A stretch of DNA of 64,000 bases from contig CAVPNW010000021.1 in assembly GCA_963706875.1 (NCBI GenBank), forward strand, positions 248,001 to 312,000. Reading direction: 5' to 3'. The notes beneath the pieces are model-generated. The model made no database searches and had not been told where the DNA came from. It saw nothing but the letters and a program-made list of their open reading frames with translations. The position numbers were made by a program, and so were the translations under genes. Positions 25,375 through 33,900 of the stretch are shown here, piece after piece. The first letter of the stretch is position 1. Every line of letters begins with the position of its first letter. The stretch is from Prado023 sp963706875. GTDB lineage: Bacteria > Actinomycetota > Actinomycetes > S36-B12 > CAIYMF01.

Positions 25375-26642
25375 CAGCAGCGAACCGGTTCCTTGTCGCC
25401 GGCCCCGTACCAGCCCAGCGGGTTGTAGGGGGTTCCCCCGACGTGGATCTCGAAGTGCAGGTGCGGACCCGTGGAGTACCCCGTGCTGCCGACGTACCCG
25501 ATCACGTCGCCCTTCTTGACCTTCTGGCCCTCCTCCGCGCCGAACCGCGACTGGTGGGCGTACATCGAGAACAGGCCGTTGCCGTGCGAGATGAGGGTGT
25601 GGTTGCCGTACGGGCCACCCGTGGCGTTGATGACCACGATGCCTGCGGCCGCCGACCTGATCTCCGTGCCGCTGGGGGCACCCATGTCAACGCCGGTGTG
25701 GCAGGAGCGGTACCCGTACACGGGGTGGACGCGCGGACCGACGCCCTGGCCGACCCGCACTCCCTCGATCGGCCACTGGAAGCCCTCGACATCGGTGGGG
25801 ACGAAGCTCAGTGACCCGCCGCTGGCCAACCGGGCGGCCTCCGCCGCTGCCTGCTTGGCCAGGAGGGCAGCGATGCGCTGCTGCTCGGCCTGGACCGACT
25901 TGTACTGCTTGAGGACCTTGGCCCGCTCCGAGGCGGCGACGTCGAGGGCAGTGGCCTTCTGCGCCACGAGGAGGTCGACCTTCAGCTTGGCTGCCGCAGC
26001 GCGGTCCCGGGCGATGTTGGCCTCGCTCAACGCGATGGCGGCCTGCTGGCGCTTGTCATCGACCTGCTGGCGCAGAACCTCGAGGCGGGCCTCCTTCAGC
26101 GCGAGCTCGGCGCGGATGCCGGCCATCTGGGCCAGTGTCTGGTTGTTCGCCCGGGACACCGCGTCGAGTGCCTGGGCCCGGTCGGAGAGCTCCGCCGGGG
26201 ACTGCGCCGTGATCAGGAGGTCGAAGTCCGCGAAGGCACCGTTCTGGTAGACCGCGCGAGCGAGGTTGCCCACCCTGCTCTGCAGGTCCTGGATCTGGAA
26301 CTCGACCTCGGCGCGCTCCTGCTCGGCGCGGATCGCGGCCGCAGTTGCCTGCTCGAGCTCGGCCTGGGCAGCCCGGTCGGCCTCCTCGGCGGCGGTCGCC
26401 TCCTCGCGGGCCTGGGCGAGCTCCTCGCGGGCGGCGGGAAGCAGCTCGCGGACCTCCTGCAGGTCGGCGATCGCCTCCTCCACCTCGGCGTTGGCTGCCC
26501 GCAGATCGTCGCCGGCCGCTGCGACAGCAGCGTCGACCTTCTTCTTGTCCTCCTCAGGGTCGGCCGAGGCCGGCCCCAGGGAGACGACCCCGAGGGCGAG
26601 CATGACGGAGGCAGCCAGGGCGACTGCCCGCTTCGACCGCAT
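25374..26642 (-). CDS. Secreted coiled-coil M23 (LytM) peptidoglycan endopeptidase, EnvC/RipC-like
   Basis: The 422-residue product has a signal peptide (VALAASVMLALGVVSLGPASA). A long Glu/Ala coiled coil follows over roughly residues 30-280, then an M23 domain with zinc ligands in CHTGVDMGAP and GPHLHFEIH. It stands directly behind ftsX. In several bacteria FtsEX opens the autoinhibited coiled-coil cell-wall hydrolase, or its activator, across the membrane. The coiled coil here is the likely FtsX-facing part. Both M23 ligand motifs are intact, so it should be an active hydrolase, unlike degenerate EnvC. Confidence 0.92.
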   Translation of the reverse strand: MRSKRAVALAASVMLALGVVSLGPASADPEEDKKKVDAAVAAAGDDLRAANAEVEEAIADLQEVRELLPAAREELAQAREEATAAEEADRAAQAELEQATAAAIRAEQERAEVEFQIQDLQSRVGNLARAVYQNGAFADFDLLITAQSPAELSDRAQALDAVSRANNQTLAQMAGIRAELALKEARLEVLRQQVDDKRQQAAIALSEANIARDRAAAAKLKVDLLVAQKATALDVAASERAKVLKQYKSVQAEQQRIAALLAKQAAAEAARLASGGSLSFVPTDVEGFQWPIEGVRVGQGVGPRVHPVYGYRSCHTGVDMGAPSGTEIRSAAAGIVVINATGGPYGNHTLISHGNGLFSMYAHQSRFGAEEGQKVKKGDVIGYVGSTGYSTGPHLHFEIHVGGTPYNPLGWYGAGDKEPVRC

Positions 26643-26758
26643 CTGCCCACCCCTCATGCCGAACTGGCCCGCACACGCGGGCATACCCTCCAGAGTACCG
26701 CGCGAGACGGCCGTGTCCACGTCATCGACCAGAACATGCCTGGTCCTGAGCGGCGGGG

Positions 26759-27667
26759 TCAGACCCGCAGGTAGCGACGCAGCGTGATCAGCGCGGCCAC
26801 CGACGCCAGGGTCACGCCGGTGATGAAGACGACCACTGACACCTGTGCCCAGACGTCCCATCCGACGAAGTTGGTGAACTGGAAGCTGGGGGTGAGCACG
26901 CCGTCGACCAGCACCGCCTTGAGCATCGCCAGCAGCCCGATCGCCACGAGGGCTCCCGCCATCGCGGCCAGGGCCGCCTCGAGCAGGAACGGCAGCTGGA
27001 TGTAGAAGTTGGAGGCGCCGACCAGCCGCATGATGCCGGTCTCCCTGCGGCGGGAGAACGCTGCCACGCGGATCGTGTTGGCCACCAGCAGGACGGTGGC
27101 CAGCAGCATCATCCCGGCGATCACCAGGGCCCCGGTCTGGAATCCGTTGAGGATGGCGAACAGCTTGTCCAGGACCCGGCGCTGGTCGTTCACGGAGTCG
27201 ATGCCGGGGCGGCCGATGAACGCGCTGGCCACGACGTCGTACTTGGTCGGGTCCGAGAGCTTCACGCGGAACGACTCAGGCATCTGGTCCGGGGTGATGT
27301 TGGACAGGATCGGGGCGTCCTTGAACTGCTCGGAGAACCGCTCGAAGGCCTCGGCGGAGGACTCGTAGTAGACCTCCTGGACCAGCGGCTGCAGCGACTC
27401 GAGGTCGGCTCGGATCTCCTCACGCTGGGCCTGGGTGACCGGGCCCTCCGCACACGAGATGACCTCGGAGGTGGACCCGCAGAGGTAGATCGACACCTGG
27501 ACCTTGTCGTACCAGTAGTCCTTCATCAGGTCCACCTGCGAGCGGACCATCAGCCCAGCGCCGAACAGCGCCAGGGACACGGCCACGGTGATGACCACTG
27601 CGATCGTCATCGTCAGGTTGCGCCGGATCCCGGTGAACACCTCGCCCATCACGAACCTCACGCGCAT
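26759..27667 (-). CDS. ftsX: Cell division protein FtsX (ABC transporter permease-like)
   Basis: The 302-residue protein has one N-terminal helix (TIAVVITVAVSLALFGAGL) and a large extracellular loop of about 125 residues. That loop contains two cysteines (LCGSTSEVISCAEG) suited to a disulfide. Three more helices end in TLRRYLRV. FtsX with FtsE controls septal peptidoglycan hydrolysis. The loop contacts the hydrolase encoded next. The gene begins 28 bases after ftsE. Confidence 0.95.
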   Translation of the reverse strand: MRVRFVMGEVFTGIRRNLTMTIAVVITVAVSLALFGAGLMVRSQVDLMKDYWYDKVQVSIYLCGSTSEVISCAEGPVTQAQREEIRADLESLQPLVQEVYYESSAEAFERFSEQFKDAPILSNITPDQMPESFRVKLSDPTKYDVVASAFIGRPGIDSVNDQRRVLDKLFAILNGFQTGALVIAGMMLLATVLLVANTIRVAAFSRRRETGIMRLVGASNFYIQLPFLLEAALAAMAGALVAIGLLAMLKAVLVDGVLTPSFQFTNFVGWDVWAQVSVVVFITGVTLASVAALITLRRYLRV

Positions 27668-27695
27668 GCGTGGCCCCCGATCAGGCCCGGGCGGG

Positions 27696-28385
27696 TCATC
27701 GCGCGACCCCGTACACGCCACGGGACTGGTCGCGCACGATATGGCCGTTCTCGAGCTCGATGACGCGCTTGCGCATCTGGTCGACCACCGCGGCATCGTG
27801 GGTGGCCATCACGACGGTCGTCCCGGTCCGGTTGATCCGGTCCAGGAGGCGCATGATGCCCACGCTGGTGGCGGGGTCGAGGTTGCCGGTGGGCTCGTCG
27901 GCGATCAGGATCATGGGGCGGTTCACGAACGCGCGGGCCACAGCCACGCGCTGCTGCTCGCCGCCGGAGAGCTCATCGGGGTAGCGCCCCTCCTTGCCCG
28001 CGAGGCCCACGAGGTCGATCACCTCGGGCACGACCTTGCGGATGTGGGCGCTCGGCCGGCCGATGACCTGCAGCGCGAACGCCACGTTCTGGTACACCGT
28101 CTTGTTGGGCAGCAGCCGGAAGTCCTGGAACACCGCACCTATCTGGCGGCGCAGGTGCGGGACCTTCCAGTTGGGCATCCGGCTCAGGTCCTTGCCCGCG
28201 ACGAACACCCCACCCGACGTGGGCCGGTCCTCGCGCAGCACAAGCCGCAGGAAGGTCGACTTGCCCGACCCCGACGCCCCGACGAGGAACGCGAACTCGC
28301 CCTTGGTGATCTCCAGGCTGACATCGTCGAGCGCCGGACGCATCTGCGTGGGGTAGTGCTTGGTGACGTTCGCAAAGCGGATCAC
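27696..28385 (-). CDS. ftsE: Cell division ATP-binding protein FtsE
   Basis: The 229-residue ABC ATPase carries Walker A GASGSGKST, the Q-loop VFQDFRLLPNKTVYQN, the signature LSGGEQQRVAVARA, and Walker B LIADEPTGNLDP with the H-loop ATHDAAVV. It energises FtsX at the division site. It is separated from prfB by a sulfotransferase gene, whereas prfB-ftsE are usually adjacent in actinobacteria. Confidence 0.96.
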   Translation of the reverse strand: MIRFANVTKHYPTQMRPALDDVSLEITKGEFAFLVGASGSGKSTFLRLVLREDRPTSGGVFVAGKDLSRMPNWKVPHLRRQIGAVFQDFRLLPNKTVYQNVAFALQVIGRPSAHIRKVVPEVIDLVGLAGKEGRYPDELSGGEQQRVAVARAFVNRPMILIADEPTGNLDPATSVGIMRLLDRINRTGTTVVMATHDAAVVDQMRKRVIELENGHIVRDQSRGVYGVAR

Positions 28386-28450
28386 GCGCAGGACTCCCAG
28401 GACGGACGGCTGCGCCCGGCGGCGGATCAGCCGAGCGCTCGCGATGAAGT

Positions 28451-29746
28451 CTACGGGCGGGTCGGCCCGTCCGGGCGCAGGCCACGGCGGCGCCCCGGGG
28501 TCAGGCGCCGGCGGGTCCCACGACGGATCCGGACCGTGAGCTCGGCAGCGAGCTCGCGGGTCGTGGGAGCCCCTGGGGGCGTACCCGCGTTCGCGGCCCC
28601 GCTCGCAGCGGCCGCCCTCTGGGCTGCCTCGGCTTCCTCGGCAGCCTGTCGCTGGGCACCTCGGATGGCTCCGAGCACGCAGGCCACCGCTGCGTCGATC
28701 GGGAGACCGGCAGGCGCACCCCCAGTCCCGTCCGTCCCGTCCGTCGAGTGGGGCCCCCCGGTCCCGTCCGGTCCGTCGGCGCCAACGCGAGCGCCGGCCA
28801 CCTCCTGGCCGAGGACCCGGAGGTCCCCGTGGACGACGACCCCGAGGCCTGCGAGCTCGGCGGCCACCTCGTTCCCGTGCTGGGCCACCCGGGCAAGGAC
28901 CTCCGGCGGGGTGACGATCGGGGTCTCATCGGGGTCCGGCCGACGGCTCTCGACCATGCCCGCTGCAGCACCGGTGCGGATGGTCCGCTGGTAGGTGGGC
29001 CAGTCCCAGTCGGCGCTGACCTCGTTCAGCGAGCGCAGCAGCTCAGCCTCGGCTGCAGTCATCGACCGGTTGGAGTCCGCTGCCCGCTCGTCCGGGACCC
29101 CGTCGGGAAGGGCGAGCAGCTCTCGGAACGTCCGCAGCAGGAACCCCCGATCGGAACCGTCGAGGCACACCAGGTGCACCCGATCTGCCCCGACCAGGTC
29201 GACCCAGCGGCCCACGATCACGGGGTAGTCGTTGCGCAGCCAGAACCCCGACCGCCGCGCACCGGGCTCCAGCTCGGCCACGATCTGCTCGAGCCACTGG
29301 CCGTAGGTCGTGGTCCAGCCCGACTTCAGGTACTGCTGCCACGATGAGCTCAGCAGTGCTGCCATCGGGCGCATCGTGAAGACGACCTGCACGCGGTCCG
29401 CCCCCAGGTCGGCCACCATCCGGGCGGCCGCATCGTCGGGGGTCAGGGCGAAGCTCTCGCTGGAGACCAGGACCCGTCCCGGGTGCCTGGTGGCCGCTCG
29501 GGCCAGCCGATCCCAGTGGCTGGGATCGGGATCCCAGCCGCCCTCACGGCCGACCCCCCAGGTTCGCCCGGTCATCGCCATCGCCGCCGGGTGGTGCGAG
29601 CGCCGACGCCCCGGGTACAGCACCCCGTGCTCGAGGAGCTCGGGCCGACTGGCCGCGAACGCGGACTGCAGCGCGGTGGTGCCGGTCTTGTGGAAGCCCA
29701 GGTGCAGCAGGATCGCGTCCGCCGGCAGCGGATCCGGGGCGCTCAT
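28451..29746 (-). CDS. Sulfotransferase-family protein inserted between prfB and ftsE
   Basis: The 431-residue protein begins with ILLHLGFHKTGTTALQSAF, the PAPS 5'-phosphosulfate loop of sulfotransferases, and later has RVLVSSESFAL and VVFTMRPMAALLSSSWQQYL, fitting the 3'-phosphate region. The last 120 residues are a low-complexity linker (Gly/Asp/Thr repeats near 330-350) and a basic Arg-rich tail. Acceptor unknown: lipid, glycan or peptidoglycan are all possible. Its ATG is one base from the prfB stop, so expression is coupled to prfB. No sulfate-activation genes are in the window. Confidence 0.75.
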   Translation of the reverse strand: MSAPDPLPADAILLHLGFHKTGTTALQSAFAASRPELLEHGVLYPGRRRSHHPAAMAMTGRTWGVGREGGWDPDPSHWDRLARAATRHPGRVLVSSESFALTPDDAAARMVADLGADRVQVVFTMRPMAALLSSSWQQYLKSGWTTTYGQWLEQIVAELEPGARRSGFWLRNDYPVIVGRWVDLVGADRVHLVCLDGSDRGFLLRTFRELLALPDGVPDERAADSNRSMTAAEAELLRSLNEVSADWDWPTYQRTIRTGAAAGMVESRRPDPDETPIVTPPEVLARVAQHGNEVAAELAGLGVVVHGDLRVLGQEVAGARVGADGPDGTGGPHSTDGTDGTGGAPAGLPIDAAVACVLGAIRGAQRQAAEEAEAAQRAAAASGAANAGTPPGAPTTRELAAELTVRIRRGTRRRLTPGRRRGLRPDGPTRP

Positions 29747-29747
29747 G

Positions 29748-30851
29748 TCAGGCCCCGCCCTGGCGACGCCAGCGGATCGCCGCCTCGATGAACTCGTCGA
29801 TCTCCCCGTCGAGCACGGCCGAGGTGTTGCCGGTCTCGTACTCGGTGCGCAGGTCCTTGACCATCTGATAGGGGTGCAGCACGTAGGAGCGCATCTGGTT
29901 GCCCCACGAGCCGGACGTGTCGGTCTTCAGGGCGTCCATCGCCGCACGCTCCTCGATCCGGCGCCGTTCCAGCAGCCGGGCCTCGAGCACCCGCAGCGCG
30001 GCCGCGCGGTTCTGGATCTGGGACTTCTCGTTCTGGCAGGAGACCACGATGCCGGTCGGGATGTGGGTCATGCGCACGGCGGAGTCAGTCGTGTTCACGC
30101 TCTGCCCCCCCGGCCCCGAGGAGCGGAACACGTCGACCCGGATCTCGTTCTCGGGGATGTCGACATGGTCGGTCTGCTCGGTGACCGGCAGGACCTCCAC
30201 GGCGGCGAAGGAGGTCTGGCGGCGTCCCTGGTTGTCGAACGGCGAGATCCGCACGAGTCGGTGGGTGCCCTGCTCGACCGACAGGGTCCCGTAGGCGTAG
30301 GGCGCCTTGACCGCGAACGTGGCCGACTTGATCCCCGCCTCCTCAGCGTAGGAGATGTCGTAGACCTCGTAGGCCCAGTCGTGGCGCTCGCAGTAGCGGG
30401 TGTACATCCGCAGCAGCATCTCGGCCCAGTCCGCGGCGTCGACCCCACCTGCCTCCGAACGGATGGTCACCAGGGCCTCGCGCTGGTCGAACTCACCGGC
30501 CAGCAGGGTGCGGACCTCGAGCTCGGCCACCGCCCGGCCGAGGTCACCGAGCTCCTTCTCCGCCTCTGCCAGGGAGTCGGCGTCGCCCTCACCCTCGGCC
30601 AGCTCGACGAGGATCGGCAGGTCGTCGAGGCGCTGGCGCAACGCCGAGACACGGCGCAGCTCGCCCTGGACGAACGACAGTCGGGACGTCACCTTCTGCG
30701 CGGCGGTGGGGTCATCCCAGAGATCCGGTGCCGAGGCCTGCGCCTCGAGCTCGACGACCTCCGAGCGCATCGCCGGGAGGTCCAGGACCGTCTCGATGCT
30801 GGACAGGGTGGTGTCGAGCTCGGCCACGGCCGCAGGGAAGTCAAGTGCCAT
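29748..30851 (-). CDS. prfB: Peptide chain release factor 2
   Basis: The 367-residue protein contains the stop-codon reading tripeptide in LVRISPFDNQGRR (SPF, UGA/UAA specific) and the catalytic GGQ in SSGPGGQSVNTTDSAVR. The reading frame is continuous from ATG 30851. The programmed +1 frameshift near codon 25 used by E. coli and many bacteria is absent. It leads the series with ftsEX, as usual in this phylum. Confidence 0.96.
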   Translation of the reverse strand: MALDFPAAVAELDTTLSSIETVLDLPAMRSEVVELEAQASAPDLWDDPTAAQKVTSRLSFVQGELRRVSALRQRLDDLPILVELAEGEGDADSLAEAEKELGDLGRAVAELEVRTLLAGEFDQREALVTIRSEAGGVDAADWAEMLLRMYTRYCERHDWAYEVYDISYAEEAGIKSATFAVKAPYAYGTLSVEQGTHRLVRISPFDNQGRRQTSFAAVEVLPVTEQTDHVDIPENEIRVDVFRSSGPGGQSVNTTDSAVRMTHIPTGIVVSCQNEKSQIQNRAAALRVLEARLLERRRIEERAAMDALKTDTSGSWGNQMRSYVLHPYQMVKDLRTEYETGNTSAVLDGEIDEFIEAAIRWRRQGGA

Positions 30852-30940
30852 GACTGGCAAGCCTACCGTCGCGCCCACCCCCCATGATCGAGTTGGGATT
30901 CAGACGATCGCGTTCGTCGAGAGCCGACACGATCCGGGTT

Positions 30941-30970
30941 CGCACCCAGCAGACCCGCGATTCGGGTGCG
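30941..30970 (-). terminator. Stem-loop after the NAD-GDH gene
   Basis: CGCACCC (30941-30947) pairs with GGGTGCG (30964-30970), three bases beyond the stop at 30974. It lies in the 122-base gap before prfB, which otherwise shows nothing clear. Confidence 0.45.
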
Positions 30971-30973
30971 GGG

Positions 30974-33900
30974 TCAGCCGCCCTGGCTTGCCAGGGTTCG
31001 GATCACCCTCAGGGCCACCGACAGGGTGGCAAGGTCGAAGCTCTCCTGGGCGCCGATCTCGGCCAGGGTCGCCCGGGCGCGGCCAAGGCCCTCCGCGTAG
31101 CGCTCCTCCCAGGTGATGACCCGCTCGATCGGCTCGCCGCCGTCGGGCGTGGCACGCACAACCCTCGAGGTCAGGGAGGCCAGGGCCCCGTAGAGGTCAC
31201 TGCGCAGCGCCGAACGGGCCAGCGACGACCACCTGTCGGCCCGCGGGAGGGCTGTGATCCGACCCAGGAACCGGTCAACCTCGTAGCGCTCGGAGATCGT
31301 GAAGTACAGCCTGGCGACGCTGGTCGGCTCCTCCCCCGTGCGCCGGGACACCTCCACGATGTCCAGCAGGGAGAACACGTCGAGCAGGGCTGCCACCTCC
31401 GCGGCGAGGTCGGCGGGGGCGCCGGCCGACACGAAGTCCGCGACCCGTCGCTCGAGCCGCTCGCGCTCGACGCCCACCAGGTACTGCGGGACCCGACCTT
31501 CGAGGTCGGCGACCGTGGACCGGAACCGCTCGATCTCACCCGGCACGTCGAGGGTCCCGCCGCGGGTCTGGAGCAGCCAGCGGGTCGAGCGGTCAAGGAG
31601 CCGCTGCACCTCACTGCGCAGGGCGTTCAGGGCAGCCGTGCGGACCACCCCGCCGTGCGAGTCGATCCGGTCCCACAGCTCGGGCAGGCCGAACACGCCG
31701 CAGGTCACGCTGAAGGCACGCGCGATCTCGGCGGGAGCCGCACCGGACTCCTCGGCTGCACGCAAGGCGTAGGTGATCCCACCGCGGTTCACCATCTCGT
31801 TGACCAGCCCGGTCGTGATGATCTGGCGGCGCAGCGGATGGGCATCCAGGTGACCTTCGCAGCGCCGGGACAGGACCTCCGGGAAGTAGTCGTGCATCCA
31901 GGTCGCGGTGAAGGCCTCATCCGGGACCGGGGACTCGAGCAGCGCATCCTTGAGGTCGAGCTTCGTGTAGGCGACCAGGACCGCCAGCTCGGGCTTGGTC
32001 AGGCCCCGACCCTCGAGGACGAGCGCGGCGAACGTGGCGTCGTCGGGCAGCGCCTCCAGCCCGCGGTCGAGCCCGGCGGTGCGCTCGAGACTGCGGATGA
32101 GCCGTCCCAGCGCGCTGACCATCGCCGGTCCATGGTGGGCCTCGAAGGTGAGCAGGATGTTCTGGTCGATGTTGTCCTGCAGCACCATCGCGGCGACCTC
32201 GTCGGTCATCGACTGCAGGAGGGGGTCGCGCTCTGCGGGGTCCAGGTCCCCTGCCGCGGCGACCCGGTCGAGCAGGATCTTGATGTTCACCTCGTGGTCG
32301 GAGGTGTCCACGCCGGCGGAGTTGTCGATCGCATCGGTGTTCAGGGCCACACCCGCGTGGGCTGCCTCGATCCGCCCGCGCTGGGTCAGGCCGAGGTTGC
32401 CGCCCTCGCCCACGACTCGCGCCCGGAGGTCGGCGCCGTTGACCCGGATGGCGTCGTTGGCGCGGTCGCCCACGTCGGAGTGCGACTCGGTCGAGGCCTT
32501 GACATAGGTGCCGATGCCGCCGTTCCAGAGCAGGTCCACCGGGGCCTTCAGGATCGCGCGCAACAGGTCGTTGGGCGTCATGGACGTGGCTCCCCCGTCG
32601 ATGCCGAGGGCCTCGGCGGCCTCGGCGCTCACCGGGATGGACTTGGCCGAGCGGGGGTACACCCCACCGCCTGTCGAGATGAGCGGGGCCGAGTAGTCGG
32701 CCCAGGACGAGCGCGGCAGCGCGAACAGCCGCTGGCGCTCAGCGAACGACCGAGCGGGGTCGGGGTGGGGGTCGATGAAGATGTGCCGGTGGTCGAAGGC
32801 CGCCACCAGGCGCAGGTTCGGTGACAGCAGCATCCCGTTGCCGAACACGTCCCCGCTCATGTCGCCGACGCCCACGGCCGTGAACGTCATGGCGTCGATG
32901 TCGGGACCGACCACCCGGAAGTGCGCCCGGACCGACTCCCAGGCGCCACGGGCGGTGATGCCCATCGCCTTGTGGTCGTAGCCCGCCGAGCCGCCGGAGG
33001 CGAAGGCGTCCCCGAGCCAGAACCCGTACTCGGCGGCGACCCCGTTGGCGATGTCGGAGAAGGTAGCCGTCCCCTTGTCCGCTGCCACGACCAGGTAGGG
33101 GTCGTCGCCATCATGGCGCACGACGCGCTGGGGCGGGACGACATCGTGCCCGACCAGGTTGTCCGTGAGGTCCAGCAGCGACCCGACGAACACCTTGTAG
33201 GCGCCGATCCCCTCAGCCATCCAGGCGTCGCGATCCAGCGCCGGGTCCGGCAGCTGCTTGGCGAAGAACCCGCCCTTGGCCCCGACGGGGACGATGACGG
33301 CGTTCTTGACCGCCTGGGCCTTGACCAGCCCCAGGACCTCGGTACGGAAGTCCTCCCGGCGGTCCGACCAGCGCAGGCCACCGCGTGCCACCTTCCCGAA
33401 CCGCAGGTGCACGCCCTCCACCCGCGGCGAGCAGACCCAGATCTCGTACTTCGGCCGCGGCTCCGGCAGCTCGCGGATGTGCGCCGGCTCGAGCTTGATC
33501 GCCAGCGCGGGCCGGTCGGCCTGGAAGTGGTTCGTGCGCAGGGTGGCGCGGATCAGGTCCAGGAAGGAGCGCAGGATCCGGTCCTGGTCGAGGCTGGCCA
33601 CGTCGTCGAGCGCACGAGTGATCTGCGTGCGCAGCTCGTCGGCACGCATCGCGCGGTCGGCGACCAGATCCGGGTCGAAACGCGCATGGAACAGCTGCAC
33701 CAGGAGGCTGGCGATCTTGGGGTTGGCCAGCGTGGCGTTCTCGATGTACGCCTGGCTGAAGGCCGATCCGGTCTGGCGCAGGTAGCGGGCGTAGGCACGC
33801 AGCACCGAGATCCGGCGCCAGTCCAGGCCAGCCTCGGCGACCAGCCCGTTGAACCCGTCGGCCTCGGCCCGGCCCGCCCAGCACGCCAGGAACGCCTGCT

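Noticed and set aside
29748..30851. Programmed frameshift in prfB
   Set aside because: The frame is open from ATG to stop with no internal UGA near codon 25.
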